From NCBI GenBank assembly GCA_007026445.1, contig VDMD01000014.1:62001-126000 (forward strand): DNA of 64,000 nt, in the 5' to 3' direction. A model generated the notes under the pieces. It was not told where the DNA came from. It searched no databases and saw nothing but the letters and a program-made list of their open reading frames with translations. This stretch comes from Schizophyllum amplum (lineage: Eukaryota > Basidiomycota > Agaricomycetes > Agaricales > Schizophyllaceae). Each line of letters starts with the position of its first letter. Positions within the stretch are counted from its first letter, which is position 1. Positions 22,100 through 33,237 of the stretch are shown in pieces. The translations under genes were made by a program, and so were the position numbers.

Positions 22100-23400
22100 G
22101 TGCGCTCGACACCCCATCTGGTGCGCTCGACACCCCATCTAGTGCGCTCGACGTCCAGGCTGCTGACCACCTGGAAAAATAGAACACGAAGGGAAAAGGA
22201 ACGACGAACATGGCGAATACACGCGAAGATGGCGAACACACGCGAAGATGGCGAACACACGCGAAGATGGCGAACAGAGCGAAGATGACGACGACGCGGT
22301 CTCGCCGGTCCTCCTATTCTTACCTACCATGCCTAAGTCCGCTCTATGGCCGCAAAGCGCCTCTCGGCTTACGCTCTCCGGTCGTCGTCCCATGCTCTCC
22401 GGCTCGCTCGGCCTCTTATGCTCTCCGACGCTTAGGGCACTCCGACGCGTAGGCTTTCAGAACGCGCCCTGCACAAACTCCCCAGGATGTCAGACTGCGA
22501 GTAGACTTCAGGGAGACTATCCCACCAGGAGGTGCTGTCGGCGCACGCGACATGATGCGCAATGGCGTGCACGCGCTCTCCTCCGTGCTCTAGGTCTTTC
22601 GACCTGTCGACACCCTTTCACTTTGTCAACTCTCTTTCACTTCGTCTCCCTTCTTTCACTTTGTCAACCCTCTTTCACTTCGTCGGCCCTCTTTCACTTC
22701 GTTTTACGTTCTTTCACTCATTCAATGTCCTTTCTCTCTTTAGTTTTTCTTACGTTCGGTTGCCGCTTTTTCACCCGGCCATCGCTCTTTCACTCGGCCA
22801 TCGCCCTTTCATTCAGTCGCAGCCCTTTCACACTGTCCCCGGCCCATCGCTTTATACCGATGCTAGCGCTTTCGTCCTATTCAGTTGGCGCTCTCGTCCT
22901 ATCATCCAGCCCGCGCTTCCTCCCATTCAGCGCAGCCTGTCGCCCTGTTTATGTCTCCCGACCTGCTGATGTCCCTCGCCGCGAATATGCCTCCCGCCCT
23001 GCTGATATTCCTCGCCGTGTTGATGTCCCTCGCCCCGTTTATGTCACTCGCCCTGTTCATGTCACTCGCCCTGTTCATGTCACTCGAGGGGCTGTTTATA
23101 TCTCGCAATGCAATGCTTATGTGCGAAGCGCCGCCCGGCTGACCCAGAGGTGAGCGCTGATGATCTTCGGCGTTCCTGTGCGTGCTTTCCGTCGATCTTT
23201 TTTCAATGGCGCCTTCTCACAGAGCCCTCTAGTGTCATAATTTGCCGTACTAGTAGCGGCACGCGATCTGCCATAGCGGCGCGCGGTCCGCCGTGCTGGC
23301 GCGACCTGCCGTACTGGCGCGACCTGCCGTAGCAGCGCGACCTGCCGTACTGACGCGACCTGCCGTAGCAGCGCTATCTGCCGTAGCGTTGCACTCTGCC
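22100..23400. repeat. Minisatellite block 5
   Basis: 22100-22145: TGGTGCGCTCGACACCCCATC, about two copies. 22205-22275: three and a half copies of about 19 bp, GAAGATGGCGAACACACGC. 22610-22710: CTCTTTCACTTCGTC units. 23025-23090: three to four copies of 18-bp ATGTCACTCGCCCTGTTC. 23260-23400: about eight copies of 18-bp CGCGACCTGCCGTACTGG. Confidence 0.85.
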
Positions 23401-26400
23401 GTACTAGTGTAATCTACCTGCTGCGCGTACGTGAGCGACAAAGTTGATAGTGGCGTGTATCAAGGTCAAGTGCGTAGGGGGGTGGGCTTAGAAGAGCGGA
23501 GCAGAAAGATTTGGAGGAGCTGTATCGAAGGAGTTCTGACAATGAATGGCGCAGAACTTCCTCGCAGCTCGAGAGTTCGCGAAGTCGGGAAGTTACCACT
23601 TCCCCGCTGGTTCGCTGTTCACTCGGCCGCTGTTTCGTATTCACTCGGTTTGCTATTGATATCACTGATATGCAACTGATCAACGTACATGTTCGAGCTG
23701 TGCTATGCATACTCATAGTTCTGTGCCCCGGATTGCCCTTCGCGAGTCAGCTGTTGACTCGCTTTGGTCTGTCACGAGTTGAACATGAATCTCGTGACAT
23801 AAACGGGTCATCTGACTCCGGGCCGGCTATCCGTCCCACATGGCTCCTAACACGCGTCGTGTTCGGATCTTGGTTGCTGCTATCATCTCATCTCGGCCAT
23901 CGCGCCTCCTCCCATCTCGCGCTCCCCTTTCTCCTGTCTATCTGACCTGTGTATCACGCCGTTTACATGTCGTCCGCTCCATACCTCTGCTGCCCTTCGC
24001 CCAGGATGATTTTCTGCGGTCCATCTTATCCGGGGCCACGAACACGCCTTCGTCTGACGGCGGGATGGAAGCTCAGAGTCGGACTTGCGACGCTTTTGTC
24101 TTCAGCAACCCGCGCTCCACACTCCACAATGGTTTCCCGGTTGCTCGCTCGAGCCTCTCCGATCTGATTGTTACGCGCATCATCTGTTGCGGGCCCATTA
24201 TCTGAAATGCATCGCTCCACTGCGACGACGCCCTCCGAGAACACGAGGCCTTATTGTCCGTGGCCTGCGAGGCACCCGTCTCCCTCGAGGCTCGTCGTTT
24301 CATTTTTATTCCTCCGCAAATCGTCCGCGAGGATAGGTCACCGGTGGCGTGCCGAGGATAGTCGGTGCTCCGTGGATAGTTGGCCCTCAGGATAGGCCGC
24401 GGCACTTCATCAGGGTCTCGACCTTCAGGCTTTGGTATCGTTATCCTGCAATGCTTGTTTCCTCGAGGTGCGCGTTATCCTTTGTGCGAAAGCCATCGAT
24501 TATTTTGTCGGATGATAACGCGTATTTGTGAAGGATCATCCGCCTCGCCTGTGCGAGCTGAAGGCGTGTTTTGATTATCGAGGGCATCGCGGACGCGGAT
24601 GGCCTATTGCGCTCCTCGGGGGAGGCGGGCGATGCAACAAGCTCGAGGCCCTAGAGTGCCTTTGTGATAGTACGGTAAGTCATCGCCGTATGCATGTCAC
24701 TTCGCGCATGGGTTTCTCGCAAACCGGCGCGGTATCCGCTGCCATCCCGCTCATTTGCCTCTACGCAATGGCTAGTACGTCTCGTCGGACCATTTACCTT
24801 GTTTGAGCCCATTGCGCTAACGGTACTGCAGTCGTGTCGGAACTTTGTGGAGCCGCGGCAAGTAGTGAAGCCCCTTTATGCCTTTATCGACGACGGATAG
24901 ACGCTGTTAGGTCCCATTAGTGGCACGGAACACGGTTGACATTCTAGCAATTAGCAATGGATGCGGAAGACAGCCTGGCGCGTATGAAGCACTGTAGACT
25001 GAGTCTTTTCTACATAGGTGAGTCCTTCGTGCAAGCTTCGTGGCCCGGAACGGTGTGCTCATTTTCTCATAGGTTGTCCTGAAAAAAAAAATTCAATGAA
25101 TTCTCCATAACTCGGTCGTTTCCGGAAACCGAACGTCTGCGCCATCGTGAGCCTCTCTTGCGCTTCTGTCTCGACTTTTCAAGACGTCAAGCTGTCGACT
25201 TTGCGCAAGCCAATGCCGGCAGATCTTGACCTCTCATATCGAAAACATGCTCTCCCGATTTTCCTTCGTCAGTTGCTTCATTCTCTCGTGCATCGTTTGC
25301 GGGGATTTCGCGACCAACGTTCGAGTGAATGTCGCTGTCATTGCTCCGGGCGTCTAGGATGCGGCCATGGCTGTCCGCTTCTTGCTTTTCATCTGTCTAA
25401 CAGTCATGCATAACTTCTGTCCCATGTCCAGCAGCTCATATGGCAGAGAAGGCGCCCCCCGCCCCCGAACGCTAGCGTCGCCTACCGCACAACGCGCCCG
25501 TGATCCATGTTATGCGCGTGACGCACAACATCTCGACGTCTCCGCGGTCTTCAGTACGTGTTGTCATGTTCCTGGCGCAACACAAGTATCTCATGTATCG
25601 CGTCTCCCTCTAGTCTGTCACCGGGGATGATGCGTATTCAGTCTTCGATGTTCCTGGGGCCGCGTCCTTTGTTCACAGAACCAGTCAAGACGGGCGCAAG
25701 CCACCTGACCTTCAGCACCGATGACCGAGTCCTTTTACCGACGATTGACGCGGACGGCTAGAGCGCGTTCCGGGAACGATTTTGTCTCCAATGCAGACGT
25801 TCAGGGAACAGGGTGAGTAAGTATTCCTCTTCGTCAAGAGTACCTGTGTATTGTCTTCGTAGCGTGGCCAGATGGGTTGCTAGCCCTTACGATTGCTCAC
25901 TTTTCTATCAGGCCATGCCATCGACATGGAATATGCGCGCAGCGATGTATCTCTGCGGCTTCGCGTCAAGGGTCCTGCTCGCGTATAGGACATCCACGAT
26001 GCTAACACGACAGGCGACCATCCTAGTCCCTGCATCGCATTTCAAGCGCCCATGATGCGGAACAGCTCTTCACTCGCCAATTTCCCTGCGCGTGTTCACT
26101 AGCAGAGCAAGTTCGCACCCCGCGCTTTGAATCTGCATCACATGAGCGCGCGTTTCTCACCCCACGCTCTCAAGCGCCCGCCGGCTACTCACGCCTTGCT
26201 TACCCCGCACTAGTAAGTATCTATCATCACTATAACTGCACACACTCATCATCCAATTCATCACTATGTAGTATTGCACTCGGCTGATGCCTTTTGAACC
26301 ACGATAGCGATCTGCTTAGGGGCCAAAGGCCTGGTCAGACCGCGAGGTCGGAGATGCAGCGCTGACTGCGAAGTACTAGGGAACCACGAAGGCAGCGCGG

Positions 26401-27390
26401 AGTGCAATCTCGCAAAGCGGATGTCAGGCTGGCGTCCTATCAGCATCACTCTCGAGCTACGCGCGCGCGCTCAGGCGCTCAGGCTGCATCTCGCTCATCC
26501 ACCGTCGCGTCGTCGCTTCCGCGAAACTTCTCCAGATCCCTCGCGCACGTTCACGAAATCCATCACGCTCGTGGGTCTGGCCTCGATTCGGTGCCCCGAC
26601 GGACTCTCGAATCTCCCGTGAGTCTGCTGTCATGTGTTGCATATTTTCTCATCTTCTGCAGGCGTCCGGCGTCATTACTGCTCGACTCTGGACTTCCTCT
26701 GCGGATCCTTGTTGGGCATTATTTGTCTACCTGCTGTACAAGTAAGTATCTGTCCCGGAATCCTAGTAGCGCGGCGTTGTTCCCCGCCTACTCCTCTCAT
26801 TCGCTACCCCAGATGGCTCCCGTAGTTGTGCGCGGGAGGAAGCAACGCCTTGATTTGGGCGACTTCCGGCCGTCGAGCGGGCAACAACACGTCGGAATCG
26901 GCGCCGTACTTATGCCAGTTGCGATCTCGTCCGTTTGGGGTCGTACTCCGGCGTCCGAGCCGCGACGATCGTGACCATTTTCCTTGTGCCTCTTTCCCTT
27001 GACCTTGACAAGCTGTCGGCCGCGGTCCTTTTCCTCGAACAACGCCTTCTTGACCTGCTAATCAAACTCTACAGTGCGCTTCCCCTCCCTTCTCCTTCCG
27101 GACTTCCCTTCCCTGCTCCTTCTTGGCTTCCTTTAACTAATCCTCTTGGGCTTTACACGTCCTCGAACTCGATCGCCGAAACCCTTGCGAATCCAGTACC
27201 ACTTGCCAGATCTCTGATCTTGAAGGCTGTTGCTTCTCTTCCGACTGCGTCCCGCTCGGCAGTCAAATTATTTCTCAGCAAAGCGTGAGGTAAGCGTCTT
27301 CTCATGTTCCTCGAGATCCTGCTTGTTACCCACCCGATATTCGGTCACTCAGTGCTCAGTAGAGGCGTGACACCACTGTACTTTCTCCCT
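23401..27390. other. 4-kb stretch with no recognisable feature
   Basis: Only short overlapping open frames in all six frames, no splice-consistent gene chain, no terminal repeats and no known protein motif. Isolated GTAAGT/CAG pairs (for example around 26744 and 26813) hint at a decayed intron-containing gene or mobile element, but nothing can be named. Confidence 0.4.
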
Positions 27391-28499
27391 TTATTGCCGT
27401 TTGCAGAAAAGTTTGCGCGACCGCTTTGACACGGTTCCCGCGCGTCTCGGGGCGAGTTCGACTTGTGCAGGCCATAGCACCTGTAATTCTTAGCGTAAAA
27501 ATATGAATTATATACCATTCGAACGGTCTCAATGAGCGGTATTGCGCTGTGGTATTTTCAGAGCAATCGGAGATTGAAGACGAGTGAGGCTTGGTGGGGG
27601 CCCTCTCGCGGCACTGTGCAGGGCATAGCAGCGGAAGCAGAGCACGCATGGTTACAGAACAACGTGGTATATATAGCTGTAGGTGTACTGTATTGCGCCG
27701 TGTAGGCGGCGGAATTTTACGGCTCACTTGTTCGACCGCGAGCGGCACCTTCATGCACGCCGCTTATAGCGAGACTGTGCACGCCATAGCATAGGCATTA
27801 GAGCACCGATAGCCTCCGGGTAAGAGCGCACATGTAGCTACTAGTGTACTGTATTGCACCATAGAAAGAACCAAGTGATGGGACGCGCTCGTTGTGCAGC
27901 GAGACTCAGGCTCTTATCCGCGCGATCGAGAACGCATTGCGTCACGTGCCTCCGGACCGTTACCTGCTCCCGACCTGGGAGCGCGTCTCGCTGCACAACG
28001 AGCGCGTTCCATCACTTGGTTCTTTCTATGGTGCAATACAGTACACTAGTAGCTACATGTGCGCTCTTACCCGGAGGCTATCGGTGCTCTAATGCCTATG
28101 CTATGGCGTGCACAGTCTCGCTGTAAGCGGCGTGCATGAAGGTGCCGCTCGCGGTCGAACAAGTGAGCCGTAAAATTCCGCCGCCTACACGGCGCAATAC
28201 AGTACACCTACAGCTATATATACCACGTTGTTCTGTAACCATGCGTGCTCTGCTTCCGCTGCTATGCCCTGCACAGTGCCGCGAGAGGGCCCTCACCAAG
28301 CCTCACTCGTCTTCAATCTCAGATTGCTCTGAAAATACCACAGCGCAATACCGCTCATTGAGACCGCTCGAATGGTATATAATTCATATTTTTACGCTAA
28401 GAATTACAGGTGCTATGGCCTGCACAAGTCGAACTCGCCCCGAGACGCGCGGGAACCGTGTCAAAGCGGTCGCGCAAACTTTTCTGCAAACGGCAATAA
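27391..28499. repeat. Near-perfect 1.1-kb palindrome (inverted repeat, 515-bp arms, 79-bp loop)
   Basis: The left arm 27391-27905 and right arm 27985-28499 are reverse complements in exact register, with only about three mismatches seen (for example in the TTGGTGGGGG and AATCGGAGATT parts). The outer ends read TTATTGCCGTTTGCAG and its complement. The loop is 27906-27984. Each arm contains about three degenerate internal repeats with TGTGCAGGCCATAGCA and TGTACTGTATTGC, spaced about 150 bp. Each arm shows a mirrored open frame of about 130 codons starting MKVPLAVEQVSRK, but there is no family and the two frames exist simply because of the symmetry. No target duplication is seen. It may be a foldback element, a recent inverted duplication, or an assembly chimera. 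Confidence 0.88.
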
Positions 28500-28834
28500 T
28501 CCTTAACAACACCTTGTCACTGCTTCAAAGCGACACTATATAGCCTGCTCTTCAGGAGAATCACGTCCATCGTTCTTCGCTTCCTCTTCTCCGGTCATGC
28601 TTCACATATGATGCAGTAGATTGTGCGCTAAGCGCTCATGCTTCAATGATATGGAATGTATATTGTAAGACTGTCCCGATACGTTTGCTCCAACGAGCAG
28701 ACAACGAAAAATCACTGTACATAAATAACTCTTGCGATGCGCTGAACTCGAACATGAGTCGCGTGGTGTCGCGTGGCGATTTAGGGACTCCTAAGGGACG
28801 TGACAACGTCACTGAAAACCGATCTTTTCCTTCC
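28500..28834. other. Upstream region of MYND B2
   Basis: No separate gene. An in-frame ATG at 28646 would add 63 residues to B2, but B1 starts at the equivalent of 28835, and the extra sequence has no counterpart upstream of B1. It is treated as 5' flank. Confidence 0.5.
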
Positions 28835-30618
28835 ATGTCGCGCGGCTCACCCCGAGAGCTGTGCGCTCTCATCGACGAGCTACGCAGCGCCGAGAAAACA
28901 CATCCTAGCGCGCCTCTGCCGAAAGCACCCATCCGCAAAACTCAGTTTCTTTTGCGTACGCTCCAGCCGTTTCGCGCGTTGCAAGTCGATCCGTTCGTCC
29001 TCGACAAGAAGCTATGGTCGATGCTATCCGAACCCGTGTCGAGCGCAAGCGAAGGTATCGACGGCCTAGAATACCTGCTCGCTCTGCCAGACGGAGCCCA
29101 GCATGTTCTCGCCGACGACGTCATCTACTGCGTCCAGGAGCTCTGGTCGACACTTGTGCTGTGGATAGAATTCCTTCTTCCCGCAAACAAGCATGTCAGG
29201 CCAGTGCCGGGCAGCACGCGCGAGATGAGCGTCGCCTTGTCAGGCGTGCTTCTACTCATCTTCCAAAGAAAGAGCGCTCTGGCGAGCCAGATCACCCAGA
29301 CACCCAAGCTCTACAACACACTCTTCACTCTGTATCTCGGTCTCGAGCCTGGCGGAGCTATCACGATGAACGACTTCGAATCGTGCATAGATCGACTTCG
29401 ATTTGCAGTCTACCCAGCTCTATGCACGACCAGTCAAAAGTCCAAACCGGACGCCATCGCGACTGACGGCATGCTCCAAGCAGTCGGCCACCATCCGCGT
29501 CGTGTGTACCGCCGCATCGTCGGTCAACTTACGGTCATCGCCAAACTCAATCAAGGTCTTGTTTCCGTCCATTACCAGCTCGGCATTCTTGTTCTGCTCG
29601 CCACCGAAATTCTGCCGGTGCCCTCGCACGCCCGTGATGTCGTCCTAGCACTTGTGCAACTGGCGAAGACGATACACGGTATTCATGAAAAACACGAAGC
29701 CGTATACATGACCGTGTCTGTTCTCCACGAGATGTGGCGTTATGCCCAAGACACTCGATCGCTCACCTGGGCGCTTCGGGCAGGCTTGCTTCCGCTGCTT
29801 CTCGAACTCGACCAAAGGACGCCATACGAAGGAGTCGCCAACGTGCTTGAATACATTGCAGTGCGCTCTGTACGATACTCCGTCCTGCGAATCCTCTGCA
29901 AAAACGAGCTGCTATCCTCGCTCGGCAAGTCAGGCTTTGCGGACGCGGCGAGAATGCAACTGGTGGATAAATGTATGCGTGAGTACGCCGCGTCCATGCT
30001 CGGTGCCTATCAGAAAATGTGCGCGTTCAGCAACGTGAGTGTATGTCTTACTGCAGAAGCTTCATGCTGAATGGCCTGCAGTGTCGCAAACACCGTCATG
30101 ATACGGAACGCATATCATTGCGTCGCTGCGCTTGCCTCAGCGTCTACTACTGCTCCAAAGGCTGTCAACGCAAGGATTGGTCGGTCCACAAATATCAATG
30201 CACCGACGGCAATGAGGGTCTCGGAGTCGTAGAGATGCTTTCAGGTGTGTAGTGGGCTTTCTACTCGCTATCCTTCGCATAAATAAAGAACGTCGCAGGG
30301 GAACTTCCACCCAAGGAAGCCCACTTCCTCGCACTCAACGCTCAGATCTACGTGGGTACGAGGGCAGTGCTGCTCTTGGAAGAGATCACGCGGACGCCAA
30401 TACCACCGATGCCAGCTCCGCCATGCTTCAATATCCTCGTGAACTTCGAACACATCCCACCAGTGCATAAAATCGCTGTCCTGCGCGACGACACCAATGA
30501 CGGAGAGACAATGGTAATGGTCACAGCGTTATCGCCTCGCCCATATACCTCGTCGGAAGTGGCGACCGTGATTGCTCACAATATGAGCCTCCAGTGCTTC
30601 AAGGATCTCGTGAAGTGA
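28835..30618 (+). CDS. MYND zinc-finger protein B2
   Basis: Exons 28835-30034, 30082-30244 and 30299-30618 (1683 nt, 560 aa), the same structure as B1 with exons 1 and 2 of identical length (1200 and 163 nt). The N-terminal helical domain carries [37 protein letters not shown] and [10 protein letters not shown]. Zinc ligands are C396, C401, C416, C418, C424, C428, H436 and C440, with core CYYCSKGCQRKDWSVH in the form C-L-S-V-Y-Y-C. The C-terminal domain ([27 protein letters not shown]) is about 75-80% like B1. The start was chosen to match B1. It is an intact paralogue on the opposite strand, directly beside the 1.1-kb palindrome. Unlike B1, it lies upstream of its F-box neighbour. Confidence 0.85.
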
Positions 30619-31032
30619 GTAGAATAATCCGTACAAGGAAATCATCATAATTTTCGTGCTCAATTTGCACGCTACCTCAGCCTGATCGCCGGCCAACGTT
30701 AGAGGCGCGGCCACAGTGACGCGCGTGATCTCTGTGTCTGCGCCTGGCCGGATCAAGCGGTGCTTGAGGCGTGCATTCTAGGCTTCTCGCCACATTCCGC
30801 AGACTCTATTAAACTCTATCGTGGACCAGCTTGTTCAACTTTCAGTCACGTGGTCCTGAGAACCACGCCATCCCAAGTCGGGCGCGTCTTAGGGGTCGAA
30901 TCACTGTAAGCCTGCCATTGCTAGCGACTCTCGCTGTCGCTTGGTCTCTCTATTGGTGAGCTCTGAAATGTATAGCCTCCCTTTGGAATGAATATTCACA
31001 TCAGAACAGTACGCGTCGGGCGTTCAAGGGCC
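30619..31032. other. Conserved block upstream of the right F-box gene
   Basis: It aligns in reverse with 10741-11180. Landmarks CAGTCACGTGGTCCTGAGAA (30843 on) and GCTTGGTCTCTC (30938 on) are shared. The copied block starts only about 30 nt after the B2 stop codon, which places the rearrangement breakpoint there. Confidence 0.6.
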
Positions 31033-32732
31033 ATGGCTCATCCGATTGAAATCACAGAAATTCTTACTCTCATCTTGGAGTCGGCGGCTCCTCGTCCAGA
31101 GTATGTCGAGCATTGTCCGCCACAACATGTGATACTGCGGGAGCGTACACGGGAGCTGTACCAATTCGCTCTTGTATCCAGGTTGTGGAATACGGTTGCC
31201 ACACCATTGCTCTGGGAGATACTACCACATCATCTACCGTTGCTTAAACTCCTCCCCGACGACGCGTGGTCCATGACGCGTCCATTCGGCGCCGCATTCA
31301 GGTTATCGAAGGACCCTGCGGCTGCAAATGCGTTTTTCAACCTTCCGAGGCTCGAGGCCCTTGTGCGTAAACTTTGTCGAATCTTATAGATTACGTGCTT
31401 ATCAATGATTAGACCGTGAATCGGAGTCTAGAACAGGATGATTGGCAGAATATCCGTCCGCTGGCTCACTATGTCAAGTTTATGCGCTACGACGGCGAGC
31501 TCTGCACGTCGTCCACCTTCTCGCGCATGGCCTCTTCACCGCCCAGTGAAGTGCTGCTGCCCAATCTGCAACGCTTGCAGGTTACAACAAAAGGAGTACC
31601 CACAAACTCCTTTCTGCCATTCCTGCTGTCTCCCGCCATCTGGGACCTCCAGCTCAAAGTTCTTTGCGAGGACATGCCTGATCTGTCAGCAATCGCAGCG
31701 CGCTGCCCCCACTTAACCCATCTACTGTTGTCCCTGCCATTGCTCCGCTCACTCGACATGCGCGCGGCCCAAAAGTTGGGTTTGGAAATCATTCAATACG
31801 GCAGCAAGCACCTTACACATCTCTCCCTGCTCATTGCCAGGCTTGATGAGGGAGGGATGCTCGTATCGGTACTTGGATATAGCCCTTCTCTCACTAGCCT
31901 GCGGCTGTTCCTCTCCTTTCCGGGCACGCGGGCACCCTATCAGCAACAAACTCTTACCACCACACCGCAGCCGCTATTCGTCAACCTGCGCTTGTTGCAC
32001 GTGAACTTGATGCCCCCGGCTTTCGCGCAGGCGCTGATCAAGTCTTGGGGTGGTCCGCGCCCCATCGAGTCCCTCTCAATCGCCCTAACCCACTTCGACA
32101 CCATCGACGACATGGCGAACCTCATCGAGACGATCGCGACCCACTGCTCGCCATCAACGCTTACTCGTATCCACACCTTAGCGGGCGTGTCCCAAGAATG
32201 GACATCGATACCCTGGCCGTTCAGCTACCTGCGCCCTCTCTCCGGACACCGCCGTCTGGAGACCGTCTGTATTGGCGAGACCAAGGGTGCCCCACAATTC
32301 AGCGATGCGGACTACGGCGAGCTCGCGCGCTGGTGGCCGGAACTGGTGCAGCTAAACGTACCGAACCTGACGGGATCGTCTTGCACGCTCGCAGCGCTGT
32401 TCCATTTTGCAGACAAGTGCCCGCGGCTGCAGAAGCTCAACCTCAAGCTGAACGCGCTGGAGATACCGTATCTTGGTGAAAAGAAGCTCTGGGGTAATAG
32501 CGTGCTCAGAGAATTAGACATCAACGATGGACGCATAGTCTTGTCTTTGGAAGTGGCGGACTGTATTTCTGGAGCATTCCCGCAGCTTAGCAAGTTACGG
32601 TACCGGTTCAGAGAGGAGTTGGAGTTCTACAACGACGACGAAGCGGTGACATGGAAGAAGAAGATGTGGAAGGAAGTTGAAGGATATCTAGCCGAGTCTC
32701 GGGATGTTCGAGAGCGAAGGGCTTCTAGATAG
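31033..32732 (+). CDS. F-box protein (intact paralogue)
   Basis: Exons 31033-31362 and 31413-32732 (1650 nt, 549 aa), intron GTGCGT...TAG. The N-terminal F-box-like region reads EITEILTLILES and FALVSRLWNTVATPLLWEIL. It is followed by leucine-rich repeats (LPNLQRLQV, HLTHLSLLI, SLTSLRLFL, HRRLETVCIGE, RLQKLNLKL) and a charged C-terminal helix (WKKKMWKEVEGYLAESRD) that its left paralogue has lost by frameshift. An upstream in-frame ATG at 30988 exists, but the left copy starts at the equivalent of 31033. The expected role is substrate receptor of an SCF ubiquitin ligase; this is inferred from the domain layout alone. It stands between MYND B2 and the broken MYND A2. Confidence 0.82.
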
Positions 32733-32795
32733 GATATGCTCAAAGTACGCTCCCTCGTTACGCAGCTCGTACATTTTACGACCATAAATCGTCCA

Positions 32796-33110
32796 CTATG
32801 AACCCATCGCCGGCGTACTTCTTTTGCTTGAAGATGAATCTGAGCGGCGCGCCGGATTGACGGAGGCGGAATCAGAATATGAGTGTCGAGTGGCGTGTAC
32901 GGCCTGGCAGTAATAGTGTAGATGCAGGTGCATGAGCAGATTTTGTAGTTGAAACCTTGATTGAGACGCCATAGACATGGTGGGGATAGTATGGAGACAG
33001 GGGACCCGAAAGGACGTATGACCCTTGAGCCTGTGGACAGCCTCTGGATTCCTGAGGAGGGGAACGCCTATGGTCAGCGAACGGGTTTTGGTATCCATTG
33101 CACGTGTTTG
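32796..33110 (-). pseudogene. Exon-1 fragment of the DUF6593-like gene
   Basis: Read on the minus strand, this matches about 1740-2064 of the intact gene: CCAGAGGCT-T-C-CA--CTCAAGG early on, CGCCCCGCTCAAGTTCATC-like sequence near 32850, and the KFIFKQKK coding stretch, ending abruptly at GTGGACG (about 32800). It lacks the start codon and all later exons. It is the part missing from the other broken copy at 7552-8760. Confidence 0.75.
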
Positions 33111-33237
33111 GAAAGCGAACATCATCACATGATCGTGGCACATCTGCTAGCGTTTTTTCGCCCTCGCGCCGCGACTGCTACCCCCGTCAGCTCTCACTGT
33201 AAAGAACGTTTGTTGCTCTTCTCTACCTCTGTATAAC

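Noticed and set aside
12700..23400. CRISPR-like arrays
   Set aside because: Repeats are head to tail with no unique spacers of constant length, and the genome is eukaryotic.
27391..28499. Two mirrored ORFs (MKVPLAVEQ...) as a duplicated gene
   Set aside because: They exist because of palindrome symmetry, carry internal noncoding-type repeats and match no family.
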